Origin: Rhodoglobus sp.
GTDB taxonomy: Bacteria; Actinomycetota; Actinomycetes; Actinomycetales; Microbacteriaceae
Assembly (NCBI GenBank): GCA_025464445.1
Contig: JAODLY010000026.1
Location: forward strand, 1-64,000
Direction: 5' to 3'
Length of the DNA: 64,000 bases
Part shown: piece after piece, positions 51,279-59,376 of the stretch
How positions within the stretch are numbered: position 1 is the first letter of the stretch
Layout of the letters: every line of letters starts with the position of its first letter
Translations under genes and position numbers: made by a program
Notes under the pieces: generated by a model
Told to the model about the DNA's origin: nothing
The model's database searches: none
The model's input: the letters and a program-made list of their open reading frames with translations, nothing else

Positions 51279-52790
51279 ATGAACAACTGGGGCCAGCTGG
51301 CAGTCTTCGACCTGGAGACGACCGGCGTGGACGTGGAATCCGCCCGCATCGTCTCCGCATGTATCGCCGTGCTGGCTGCCGACGGTTCCGTGATCGAGCG
51401 TTGGGACTGGCTCGCCGACCCGGGCATCAACATCCCGGATGGCGCGGCGGCAGTCCACGGCATCACCACCGAACGTGCACGCGCGGAGGGCCGTGCCGCC
51501 GAGATCGTCATCGCCGAGATCGCCCAGGCGCTGCGCGTGCTGTTCGCGCTCGGAATGCCGCTCGTGGTCTACAACGCGCCATACGACCTCACCCTGCTCG
51601 ACCGGGAGTGCCGCCGTCACCGGCTGCGCCCGCTCGAGGTGTTCTCGCCGGTGATCGATCCGCTCGTCATCGACAAGGCCGTCGACCGCTACCGCAAAGG
51701 CAAGCGCACACTCGAGGTCACAGCCGAGCTCTATGGGGTCGCTCTCGATGACGCCCACGATGCGGGGTCGGATGCGATAGCCGCCGGTCGCGTGGCGCAG
51801 GCGCTCGGCGCGGCATACCCCGATGAGCTCGATGTCACCCTTCCCGACCTGCACGGCAGGCAGGAGGTCTGGTACGCAGAACAGGCGGCCAGTTTCCAGG
51901 ACTTTATCCGCACGGCGAAGGGCGACGAGAGCTACGTCGCCGATTCCGCCTGGCCGATGCGGCCCGTCGTCGACCCGTCGACATTCCTCGACACCCAGCC
52001 GATCCCGGCGCCAGCCCCGCGGCCGAGCCTTACAGTGCCGGTCATCGATCTCGACGCCTTCGAGCGCGGCGGAACGGCAGTGATACCGCCGGAGCTGGGC
52101 GGGTTGGAGCAGCCCCGGTCGACCGATGCTGACGCCGCCGCCGAGGCGGAGCAGGCGATCGCCCCGTTCGCTGTGGAGCAGGTCGTGGTGATCGAGCAGC
52201 GCGTCGTAGCCGAGAACGTCGTGGTTGCCGAGAACGCTGTGATTGCCGACGATGCGATCGTCGCCGAGAGCGTGACGACGGTCGCACCGCCATCGATTCC
52301 AGAACAGCCGCCGCTCATCGAGCCGGATTTCTTCGCGGCGCATGCGGCCACCCCGGAACACCCGCAGCACGCGAGCCGACCGGCGATCCTGCGCATCGCG
52401 GCCGGCATCATCACCGATCCCGCCGGCCGCACGCTGCTCGTGCGAAAACGGGGCACCACGGCGTTCATGCAGGCCGGCGGCAAGATCGAGCACGGTGAGA
52501 GCGCACTGGATGCCCTCGCCCGCGAACTGACCGAGGAGATCGGTCTCGAACTCGACCCGGACAACACCGAGTATCTCGGCAGTTTTCGCGCACTCGCCGC
52601 GAACGAGCCGGATACTGTCATCCGCGCCGAGGTCTTCGCCCTGCTTGTCGCGCACGAACTTGTACCGTCCGGTGAGATCGAGGAACTGCTCTGGATCGAA
52701 TCCGGCGAACCGTCCGGCATCGAGCTGGCGCCACTGACGCGGGACACGATCCTGCCCCTCTGGGCGGAGCGGCGGTCAGCGCTCTTCTAA
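51279..52790 (+). CDS. DnaQ-like 3'-5' exonuclease fused to a Nudix hydrolase
   Basis: 503 residues in one frame. Exonuclease (about 1-180): AVFDLETTG (Exo I), VVYNAPYDLTLLDRE (Exo II) and DAHDAGSDAIAAG (Exo III, DEDDh type). A ~185-residue linker carries approximate AENVVVAENAVIADDAIVAE repeats and is probably disordered. The Nudix domain (about 367-503) has the box GGKIEHGESALDALARELTE followed by EIG, with RTLLVRKRGTTAFM before it. The N-terminus could trim DNA 3' ends; the Nudix part may sanitise nucleotides, both from family knowledge. ATG with TAACCT (51267-51272) ending 6 nt upstream. Confidence 0.87.
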   Translation: MNNWGQLAVFDLETTGVDVESARIVSACIAVLAADGSVIERWDWLADPGINIPDGAAAVHGITTERARAEGRAAEIVIAEIAQALRVLFALGMPLVVYNAPYDLTLLDRECRRHRLRPLEVFSPVIDPLVIDKAVDRYRKGKRTLEVTAELYGVALDDAHDAGSDAIAAGRVAQALGAAYPDELDVTLPDLHGRQEVWYAEQAASFQDFIRTAKGDESYVADSAWPMRPVVDPSTFLDTQPIPAPAPRPSLTVPVIDLDAFERGGTAVIPPELGGLEQPRSTDADAAAEAEQAIAPFAVEQVVVIEQRVVAENVVVAENAVIADDAIVAESVTTVAPPSIPEQPPLIEPDFFAAHAATPEHPQHASRPAILRIAAGIITDPAGRTLLVRKRGTTAFMQAGGKIEHGESALDALARELTEEIGLELDPDNTEYLGSFRALAANEPDTVIRAEVFALLVAHELVPSGEIEELLWIESGEPSGIELAPLTRDTILPLWAERRSALF

Positions 52791-52812
52791 CCAGCGCTTT
52801 TCTAGCCAGCGC
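52777..52812. repeat. 15-bp tandem duplication across a stop codon
   Basis: CAGCGCTCTTCTAAC (52777-52791) is followed by CAGCGCTTTTCTAGC (52792-52806) and a third partial CAGCGC. The exonuclease-Nudix stop TAA is in the first unit, with a TAG at the same place in the second. Confidence 0.75.
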
Positions 52813-52820
52813 AAACGAGA

Positions 52821-52857
52821 AACGGCGACCGGGCTGTAATTACAGCCAATCGCCGTT
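52821..52857 (-). terminator. Rho-independent terminator of rpmE2
   Basis: AACGGCGA (52821-52828) pairs with TCGCCGTT (52850-52857), and inside it GGCTGTAA pairs with TTACAGCC. Read leftwards on the minus strand, TTTCTCGTTTGC follows. It stands 17 bp past the rpmE2 stop and may also end the converging gene. Confidence 0.8.
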
Positions 52858-52874
52858 GCTTCGGAAGCTGCTGG

Positions 52875-53144
52875 CTACTTGGAGTCGTCCTTCTTGGTGC
52901 CGAAACCCGCGTAGCGCGAGTTGAACTTCTCGACGCGGCCGGCCGAGTCGAGGATGCGCTGCTTGCCCGTGTAGAACGGGTGCGACTCAGACGAGATCTC
53001 GACATCGATCACCGGGTAGGTGTTGCCGTCCTCCCACTCGATCGTCTTGTCGCTCGAGACTGTCGAGCGCGTGAGGAATGTCGCACCGGACGCCAGGTCG
53101 CGGAACACGATGGGCGCGTATGTGGGGTGAGTATCGGACTTCAT
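52875..53144 (-). CDS. rpmE2: 50S ribosomal protein L31 type B
   Basis: 89 residues: [39 protein letters not shown] and [19 protein letters not shown]. No CxxC zinc ligands, so it is the zinc-independent form. In many bacteria this version is induced by zinc shortage through Zur, but no Zur-type inverted repeat is evident in the 100 bp upstream. AAGGAA lies 6-7 nt before the ATG. A terminator follows. Confidence 0.95.
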   Translation of the reverse strand: MKSDTHPTYAPIVFRDLASGATFLTRSTVSSDKTIEWEDGNTYPVIDVEISSESHPFYTGKQRILDSAGRVEKFNSRYAGFGTKKDDSK

Positions 53145-53250
53145 GGCTGTTCCTTGTGATTGGGATGGAGAAAAGATTGTGTGGGCCGCGCAGAACTGCG
53201 ACTTGACCGACTATCAAGCCTACCAGAGTGGGGCCCCAATGGCGCCCCGG

Positions 53251-54033
53251 TCAGGCTGCGCGTGCGGTGAACCGCCCGTTGTCTGCCGTCACGACGAGGG
53301 GCAGGCCGAATGCGGCACTCAGGTTGTCGGCGGTAATCACCTCGGCGAGCACGCCGGCGGCCTGGATTGCGCCATCCGCAAGGAGGAGCGCATGGGTGAA
53401 GCCTTCGGGTATCTCCTCCACGTGGTGGGTCACCATCACGATCGCAGGCGAGGTGGTAGCGCTCGCGAACCCGCCGAGCAGCTGCAGAAGCTCCTCGCGG
53501 GCGCCGAGGTCGAGGCTCGCCGCCGGTTCATCCAGCAGTAACAACTCCGGGTCGGTCATCACCGAGCGGGCGATCTGTACCCGCTTCTGTTCGCCGTCGC
53601 TGAGGTCGCCGAAGCGGCGATTCTCGAGGGCGTCGAGCTTCCACTCGACGAGCACACGCTGGGCGCGGCGAAGGTCGATCTCCTCGTAGCTTTCATTCCA
53701 GCGACCCGTCACCGAGTAGGCCGCAGTAAGCACGACGTCGATCACCCGCTCATCCCTGGGCACTCGACGTGCGAGTGCCGTGGACGCGAACCCGATGCGG
53801 GGACGCAACTCGAACACGTCGGCCTTGCCCATCGTGTCGTCGAGCACCTGCACCCGGCCGGACGTGGGATGGATCTGCGCGGCGGCGAGCTGGAGCAGCG
53901 TGGTCTTTCCCGCGCCGTTGGGACCGAGGATGACCCAGCGCTCCGAGTCATCCACCGTCCAGTTCACGGACTTGAGGATCGCGTTGGCGTCCCTGACTAC
54001 GGACACATCGGTGAGCTGGAGAACACTGGCCAT
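53251..54033 (-). CDS. ABC transporter ATP-binding protein, stand-alone
   Basis: 260 residues with a complete nucleotide-binding domain: Walker A GPNGAGKTTLLQLAAAQ, signature LSDGEQKRVQIARSV, Walker B ELLLLDEPAASLDLG and switch His in VMVTHHVEEIP. No permease or binding protein lies nearby, and the sequence resembles the actinobacterial ModF/YlmA-like soluble ATPases found near glycogen genes. What it energises is unknown. It follows glgA by 32 bp on the same strand. Confidence 0.85.
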   Translation of the reverse strand: MASVLQLTDVSVVRDANAILKSVNWTVDDSERWVILGPNGAGKTTLLQLAAAQIHPTSGRVQVLDDTMGKADVFELRPRIGFASTALARRVPRDERVIDVVLTAAYSVTGRWNESYEEIDLRRAQRVLVEWKLDALENRRFGDLSDGEQKRVQIARSVMTDPELLLLDEPAASLDLGAREELLQLLGGFASATTSPAIVMVTHHVEEIPEGFTHALLLADGAIQAAGVLAEVITADNLSAAFGLPLVVTADNGRFTARAA

Positions 54034-54065
54034 GATGCTTCCACCCTAAGCGCTGGAGGACGGTC

Positions 54066-55256
54066 TCACGGGCCGGGAACGAGGCTCGAATAGATCTCGA
54101 TGGTGCGGTTGGCGATACTCGTCCAGCTGAAGTCGCGCTCCGCGCGCACGCGGCCGGCCTCGCCCATCCGCTTCGCCGCCGCGGGATCACTTACGACCTC
54201 GGTGAGGGTCCTGGCCAGGTCCGCGACGAACCTGTCGGGGTCAAGGGGTGTCCCTGTGCCGTCGTCGGCCTGCTCGATGGGGACGAGCCTGCCCGTGACG
54301 CCGTCATCGACCACTTCGGGGATGCCGCCGGTCGCCGTCCCCACGACCGGTGCCGAACAGGCCATGGCTTCGAGGTTCACGATGCCGAGCGGCTCGTAGA
54401 TCGACGGGCAAACGAATGTCGTCGCCTGGGTAAGCACCGCGGCGAGTTCGCGCTGGCTGAGCAGCCTGTCGAGCCAGACGACGCCGGAACGCTGCGCCTG
54501 CAGGGCCTGCACGCCCGCCTGCACCTCTGCGAGGATCTCCGGGGTGTCTGGGGCCCCCGCGCACAGCACGACCTGCACCTCGGGCGGCAGCATGGCTGCT
54601 GCACGCAACAGGTAGGGCAGGCCCTTCTGCCGAGTGATCCTGCCGACGAACACGACAGAGGGGCGGTCGGGGTCGATGCCCAACTCACGCACCAGGTCGG
54701 GGTCATCCACGGGTTTCCAGCGCTCGAGGTCGATGCCGTTGTGAACGACAGCCACGCGCTGTGGGTCGAGCGCCGGATACGAGCGCAGGATGTCGCGGCG
54801 CATGCCGTCGCTGACCGCGATGATCGCGGCCGCTCCCTCGAACGCTGTCTTCTCGATCCAGCTGGACACCCGGTATCCCCCGCCGAGCTGCTCGGCTTTC
54901 CAGGGCCGCAGCGGTTCGAGGCTGTGCGCTGTCACGACGTGCGGGATGCCGTGCAACAGCGAGGCGAGGTGGCCGGCGGCATTCGCGTACCAGGTGTGCG
55001 AGTGCACGAGGTCGGCGCCGACGACGTCCTGCGCGATCTGCAGGTCGACGCCGAGCGTGGCAAGCGAAGGGTTGGCCTGGGTGAGCTCGGGCGGCACCAG
55101 GTAGTTGAAAACGTCGAGCTCATCGCGCGGCATCCCGAAGCAGCGGACGACGACGTCCACGTTGGGCCTGAGTGCCCTGACGAGCTCCGCGACGTGTACC
55201 CCGGCACCGCCGTAAACCTCTGGTGGATATTCGCGGCTGATCAGGTCTACTCGCAT
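54066..55256 (-). CDS. glgA: Glycogen synthase / alpha-maltosyltransferase-type GT4 (GlgA)
   Basis: 396 residues. Actinobacterial GlgA/GlgM family: [54 protein letters not shown] and [20 protein letters not shown] (EX7E). In mycobacteria this enzyme makes maltose-1-phosphate or extends glucan from ADP-glucose. Divergent from glgC across 60 bp, it shares its substrate-supply role. TAACCT (minus strand of 55264-55269) ends 7 nt before the ATG. Confidence 0.9.
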   Translation of the reverse strand: MRVDLISREYPPEVYGGAGVHVAELVRALRPNVDVVVRCFGMPRDELDVFNYLVPPELTQANPSLATLGVDLQIAQDVVGADLVHSHTWYANAAGHLASLLHGIPHVVTAHSLEPLRPWKAEQLGGGYRVSSWIEKTAFEGAAAIIAVSDGMRRDILRSYPALDPQRVAVVHNGIDLERWKPVDDPDLVRELGIDPDRPSVVFVGRITRQKGLPYLLRAAAMLPPEVQVVLCAGAPDTPEILAEVQAGVQALQAQRSGVVWLDRLLSQRELAAVLTQATTFVCPSIYEPLGIVNLEAMACSAPVVGTATGGIPEVVDDGVTGRLVPIEQADDGTGTPLDPDRFVADLARTLTEVVSDPAAAKRMGEAGRVRAERDFSWTSIANRTIEIYSSLVPGP

Positions 55257-55316
55257 CCAACCGAGGTTACAGCCAGTCGCTATCTGCAGCCCCACGCCCT
55301 CGCCTACTGTTGCCCT

Positions 55317-56555
55317 ATGGCGTCAAAGAAGATCTTCGGAATTGTTCTCGCCGGCGGAGAGGGCAAGCGCCTCATGCCGCTCACCGCCGACCGCGCCAAG
55401 CCTGCCGTGCCCTTCGGCGGAGGTTACCGTCTCATCGATTTCGCGCTCAGCAACCTCATCAATTCGGGCCTGCGCCAGATAGTCGTGCTCACCCAGTACA
55501 AGTCGCACAGCCTCGACCGACATGTGTCGCAGACGTGGCGCCTGTCTGGCATGCTCAACGCCTACGTGGCATCCGTTCCCGCCCAGCAGCGGCTCGGCAA
55601 GCGCTGGTTCAGCGGCTCGGCCGATGCCATCCTGCAGAGCCTCAACCTGCTTCGCGACGAGAAGCCGGACATCGTCATCGTCGTCGGCGCCGACCACGTC
55701 TACCGCATGGATTTCAGCCAGATGATCGACGCGCACATCGAGTCGGGGCTCGGGCTCACCGTCGCGGCGATCCGACAGCCCATCGCCCTCGCCGACCAGT
55801 TCGGCGTGATCGAGGTGGATGCCGCCAACCCGGGTCGCATCGCCGCATTCCACGAGAAGCCGCAGAAAGCTGTGGGGCTCGCCGACTCCCCCACCGAAGT
55901 GCTCGCCTCGATGGGAAACTACATTTTCGACGCCGAGGTGCTCATCGACGCGGTGCAGCGCGACGGTGAGCGCAGCGACTCCAACCACGACATGGGCGGC
56001 GACATCGTTCCGGATTTCGTCTCGAGGGGTCTCGCGGGCGTTTACGACCTCAACCTCAACGAGGTGCCCGGTTCAACCGAACGCGATCGCTTCTATTGGC
56101 GGGATGTCGGCACTATCGAGTCCTTCTTCGACGCGCACCAGGACCTCATCTCCGCCCTGCCGATATTCAACCTCTACAACCGCGAGTGGCCGATCTTCAG
56201 CCAGCAGCTCAACTCGCCGCCTGCGAAGTTCGTGCGCGACGCGAAAGGCAACAACGGCACGACTATCGACTCGATAGTCTCCCTCGGCTGCGTCGTCTCG
56301 GGGGCGCACATCGAGCGCAGCGTCATCGGCCCGTGGACGAACATCGACTCCGGCGCAATAGTCGCGGATGCGGTTGTCTTCGAGCGCGTGCGCATCGGCC
56401 CGAACGCCGTCGTGCGACGCGCTATTCTCGACAAGGATGTCGTGATCAGCGAAGGCGCGACAGTCGGTGTCGATCAGGATGCCGACCGCGCCCGCGGCTT
56501 CACTGTCACGGAGACCGGCATCACCGTCGTCGGCAAGGGCGTCGTCGTCTCGTAG
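55317..56555 (+). CDS. glgC: Glucose-1-phosphate adenylyltransferase
   Basis: 412 residues, the family's usual length. [20 protein letters not shown] is the nucleotide-binding loop, [20 protein letters not shown] follows, and [13 protein letters not shown] contains the metal-binding Asp. A C-terminal left-handed beta-helix shows hexapeptide-like repeats ([19 protein letters not shown]). It makes ADP-glucose for GlgA. The ATG at 55317 has TACTGT (55305-55310) ending 6 nt upstream. The long upstream open frame is antisense to glgA and is discounted. Confidence 0.94.
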   Translation: MASKKIFGIVLAGGEGKRLMPLTADRAKPAVPFGGGYRLIDFALSNLINSGLRQIVVLTQYKSHSLDRHVSQTWRLSGMLNAYVASVPAQQRLGKRWFSGSADAILQSLNLLRDEKPDIVIVVGADHVYRMDFSQMIDAHIESGLGLTVAAIRQPIALADQFGVIEVDAANPGRIAAFHEKPQKAVGLADSPTEVLASMGNYIFDAEVLIDAVQRDGERSDSNHDMGGDIVPDFVSRGLAGVYDLNLNEVPGSTERDRFYWRDVGTIESFFDAHQDLISALPIFNLYNREWPIFSQQLNSPPAKFVRDAKGNNGTTIDSIVSLGCVVSGAHIERSVIGPWTNIDSGAIVADAVVFERVRIGPNAVVRRAILDKDVVISEGATVGVDQDADRARGFTVTETGITVVGKGVVVS

Positions 56556-56580
56556 TCCGCGACAGGGAAGGCTCACGCAT

Positions 56581-57219
56581 ATGGCGCGCTTCCTCGTGGT
56601 GCTCGACGTGGATTCCACGCTCATCGAGAACGAAGTGATCGAGCTGCTCGCCGCCGAGGCCGGGTCACTCGCGGAGGTCGAGTCGATCACCCGGGCGGCG
56701 ATGAACGGCGAACTCGACTTCGAGGCATCCTTGCGCGCACGGGTGGCGACCCTCGTCGGCCTCCCCGAGGCGGTCTTCGGCAAGGTTCGGGCGCGTGTCA
56801 CCGTGACGGCCGGTGTGCCCGCCATGATCGCCGGCGTGCGAGGAGCCGGGGGCCGGGTCGGCGTTGTTTCCGGCGGATTCCACGAGGTGATCGACCCCGT
56901 GGCGCAGGCGCTCGGGCTCGACTATTGGCGGGCGAACCGGCTGGAGGTGGCCGACGGTGTGCTCACCGGCGGGCTTGTCGGGCCGGTCATCGACGCGCAG
57001 GCGAAGGCGACGACACTGCGCGAATGGGCGGCGGACTTCGCAGTGCCGCTGTCCCGCACAGTCGCGGTCGGCGACGGCGCCAACGACCTGCCCATGATGG
57101 CGATCGCCGGACTCGCTGTCGGCTTCGACGCCAAAGCGCCGGTACGAGACCTCGCCGGCGTGCTGCTTGACGTGCGCGACCTCTCGCAGGTGCTGCCGCT
57201 GCTGGGCCTGAGGGGCTGA
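56581..57219 (+). CDS. serB: Phosphoserine phosphatase
   Basis: 212 residues, HAD superfamily. LDVDSTLIENEVIELLA has the DxDST nucleophile (9-13), VGVVSGGFHEVIDPVA motif II, and VAVGDGANDLPMMAIAGLAV motif IV. It makes L-serine from phosphoserine in the last step of serine synthesis. Compared with long SerB it lacks N-terminal ACT domains. GGGAAGG stands before the ATG. It starts 25 bp after glgC and may share its transcript. Confidence 0.92.
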   Translation: MARFLVVLDVDSTLIENEVIELLAAEAGSLAEVESITRAAMNGELDFEASLRARVATLVGLPEAVFGKVRARVTVTAGVPAMIAGVRGAGGRVGVVSGGFHEVIDPVAQALGLDYWRANRLEVADGVLTGGLVGPVIDAQAKATTLREWAADFAVPLSRTVAVGDGANDLPMMAIAGLAVGFDAKAPVRDLAGVLLDVRDLSQVLPLLGLRG

Positions 57220-57229
57220 GCCAGCGGGG

Positions 57230-57940
57230 TTAGTGCCCCATGCCCAATCCCCCGTCGACGGGGATCACCGCACCCGAGATGTACCCGGCGTCATCGCTCG
57301 CGAGCCAGGCTATGACCTTCGCGACCTCTGCTGCGCTTCCGTACCGCCCGGCCGGGATCTGTTTCAGGTAGGCGGCCTGCTGCTCTTCGGGCAGCTCCGC
57401 GGTCATGTCCGTCTCGATGAAGCCTGGCGCCACGACGTTGGCGGTGATGCCGCGACCACCCAGTTCCCGGGTGACCGAACGGGCGAGGCCCACGAGGCCA
57501 CTCTTCGACGCGGAATAGTTGACCTGCCCCGCGGAGCCGAGCAGGCCGACAACACTCGAGACGAGGATGATGCGCCCGAAACGGGCCTTCAGCATCCCCT
57601 TCGATGCGCGCTTGACGACGCGGAACGCACCCCCGAGGTTCGTGTCGACGACGTCGGTGAAGTCCTCGTCACTCATGCGCATGAGCAGCATGTCGCGCGT
57701 GATCCCCGCGTTCGCGACAACGATCTCGACGGGGCCGAGCTTCGCCTCGACCTCGGTGAACGCCGCATCGATGCTCGCGGCATCCGTGACGTCGGCGATG
57801 ACGGTGAGGCTGCCTGCCGGGCCCTGGCCGGAGCGGGCGGTGACGGCGACGCGGTGGCCCAACGCGACGAATTCCTCGGCGATCGCCCTGCCGATGCCCC
57901 GATTGCCGCCGGTGATGAGTACAGTCCTGGGCTCGGTCAT
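57230..57940 (-). CDS. fabG: 3-oxoacyl-ACP reductase-like SDR
   Basis: 236 residues. Short-chain dehydrogenase: VLITGGNRGIGRAIAEE (NAD(P) loop), NAGITRDMLLMRM, SSVVGLLGSAGQVNYSASKS (Ser, Tyr, Lys) and GFIETDMTAELPEEQ. Best match is FabG, which reduces 3-oxoacyl-ACP in fatty-acid synthesis. Start Met at 57940 (MTEPRT) has TAGGCT (minus strand of 57948-57953) ending 7 nt upstream; a Met two codons upstream is in frame but leaves only 1 nt. Confidence 0.88.
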   Translation of the reverse strand: MTEPRTVLITGGNRGIGRAIAEEFVALGHRVAVTARSGQGPAGSLTVIADVTDAASIDAAFTEVEAKLGPVEIVVANAGITRDMLLMRMSDEDFTDVVDTNLGGAFRVVKRASKGMLKARFGRIILVSSVVGLLGSAGQVNYSASKSGLVGLARSVTRELGGRGITANVVAPGFIETDMTAELPEEQQAAYLKQIPAGRYGSAAEVAKVIAWLASDDAGYISGAVIPVDGGLGMGH

Positions 57941-58022
57941 GCGCACCAGCCTATAGTCAGCCCGTGGCGACGTAGGCTGGTTTCAGCGGCCTCATCCCGG
58001 CGCCGCAGAATCGTGTGAGCCC

Positions 58023-58304
58023 ATGAAGCAGCCGCAGTCGATCACCTCCCTTCCGGAGTCGCCAGACGTCGACCGCCGGCGCAGGATGACGCGCTACTTC
58101 ATCGCCATGGTCACCCGGGTGCTGTGCATCGTGCTGTGCTTCTTCGTGCACGGCTGGTGGCTGCTGCTGCCCATCGTCGGCGCCCTGGTCCTGCCGTATA
58201 TCGCCGTCGTGCTCGCGAACGTGGGTACTGGCGGCAACCCCGAGGTGCTGCGGCCTGGCGCCGTGGTTCCCGTGCCGCACAACGCCGACGGGGCCGGCGA
58301 GTGA
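58023..58304 (+). CDS. DUF3099 domain-containing membrane protein
   Basis: 93 residues. SITSLPESPDVDRRRRMTRY is the DUF3099 hallmark, followed by two membrane helices (about 27-46 and 49-67). Conserved next to fabG and SURF1 in this family; function unknown. The next gene starts within its stop (GTGA). Confidence 0.85.
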   Translation: MKQPQSITSLPESPDVDRRRRMTRYFIAMVTRVLCIVLCFFVHGWWLLLPIVGALVLPYIAVVLANVGTGGNPEVLRPGAVVPVPHNADGAGE

Positions 58305-58531
58305 TCGGTGCTCAGGGCCCTTCATCCGAACGGTGCTCGAGGGCCGGCTGCACCGAGGCTGCCGCCTGGAACGTGAACTGGCGCAACCCCCGCATCCACG
58401 CCGCGGACCGGGTCAAGATCTGGCTCGCCTGCGACGACCACGTCGAGTACCTGCGTGACTATCTGGCCACGCGTGACTTCCCGGTGATCGTCACGCCGAT
58501 CGCTGAGCATGTCGAGAGGGTCCCCGGATGA
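58301..58531 (+). CDS. Small conserved cysteine-containing protein
   Basis: 76 residues from a GTG overlapping the DUF3099 stop. ERCSRAGCTEAAAWNVNWRN, then RVKIWLACDDHVEYLRDYLA: the C-x4-C pair and the C-x2-H pair could form a zinc site. Homologues beside SURF1 are sometimes called acetone-carboxylase-like, a label with no visible support here. ATGA overlap with SURF1 indicates translational coupling. Confidence 0.75.
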   Translation: MIGAQGPSSERCSRAGCTEAAAWNVNWRNPRIHAADRVKIWLACDDHVEYLRDYLATRDFPVIVTPIAEHVERVPG

Positions 58532-59376
58532 ACGGCTGGCGGTTCGCGCTGTCCCGGCGCTGGCTCGGTTACCTCGGACTTGCAGTGGCCTTCGCGATCG
58601 CCTGCGCCGGCCTCGCCAACTGGCAGCTCGCCAGGCGCGACGAGGCGCTCGCAGAGATCGCCAGGGTGGACGCGAACTGGGAAAGCACCCCGCGGGCGCT
58701 CACCGATGTGCTGCCGACGCTCGGCAGTTTCGATGACGCCGATAAATGGATGCCCGTGACGATGTCTGGCCACTACCTGCCAGCCGACCAGCTGCTCGTG
58801 CGCGGCCGCCCGCTCGACGGCAATGCCGGTTTCGAGGTGCTTGCCCCGTTCCAGCTCGGGGACGGCACCGTCTTCGTCGTGGATCGCGGCTGGCTGCCTG
58901 TCGGCAGCAGCCAGGACGAGCCAGATACGATCCCGGCAGCACCGACGGGCGAGGTCACCGTCGTGGTCCGGCTCAAGGCGAGCGAACCGACGGTCGTCGG
59001 CAGGTCCGCTCCCGCCGGGCAGATCGCCACAATCCATCTCCCCGACATCGCCGAGCGGGTGGGCGACCCGACCTACACCGGCGCATACGGTGTGCTCGCC
59101 TCCGAGGATCCGGCGGTGGCGACGCGTCCGACAGCGGTCGCCAAACCGGTGCCAGACGAGGGCCCCCACCTGTCATACGCGTTCCAGTGGGTGGCGTTCG
59201 CGATCATGGGATTCTTCGGGCTCGGCTGGGCGATCCGACAGGAGTACCGCATCCGCAACTCGGACGACCCGGAGGAGCGCAAGCGCGCGGCGGCACGGCG
59301 GGTCAAGGCCGCGGCCAAACCGCGAAGCGATGCCGAGGTCGAAGACGAGATCCTCGACGCCCGCGCGCGGCTTTAG
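58528..59376 (+). CDS. SURF1 family cytochrome oxidase assembly protein
   Basis: 282 residues. SURF1 topology: one helix at about 14-31, an extracytoplasmic domain (about 32-215) with LANWQLARRDEALAEIA, MSGHYLPADQLLVRGRPLDG and VVDRGWLPVG, then a second helix (about 217-236). It helps insert haem a into cytochrome aa3 oxidase. The C-terminal ~45 residues are charged. Its stop shares CTAG (59373-59376) with the convergent ABC-F gene. Confidence 0.88.
   Translation: MNGWRFALSRRWLGYLGLAVAFAIACAGLANWQLARRDEALAEIARVDANWESTPRALTDVLPTLGSFDDADKWMPVTMSGHYLPADQLLVRGRPLDGNAGFEVLAPFQLGDGTVFVVDRGWLPVGSSQDEPDTIPAAPTGEVTVVVRLKASEPTVVGRSAPAGQIATIHLPDIAERVGDPTYTGAYGVLASEDPAVATRPTAVAKPVPDEGPHLSYAFQWVAFAIMGFFGLGWAIRQEYRIRNSDDPEERKRAAARRVKAAAKPRSDAEVEDEILDARARL

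Noticed and set aside
53145-53250. Zur operator before rpmE2
   Set aside because: No TGAAAATnATTTTCA-like inverted repeat was found by eye, so zinc control cannot be claimed.
54741-55316. 192-codon extension of GlgC
   Set aside because: Antisense to glgA; the GlgC family starts at [14 protein letters not shown], with a TACTGT element 6 nt upstream.
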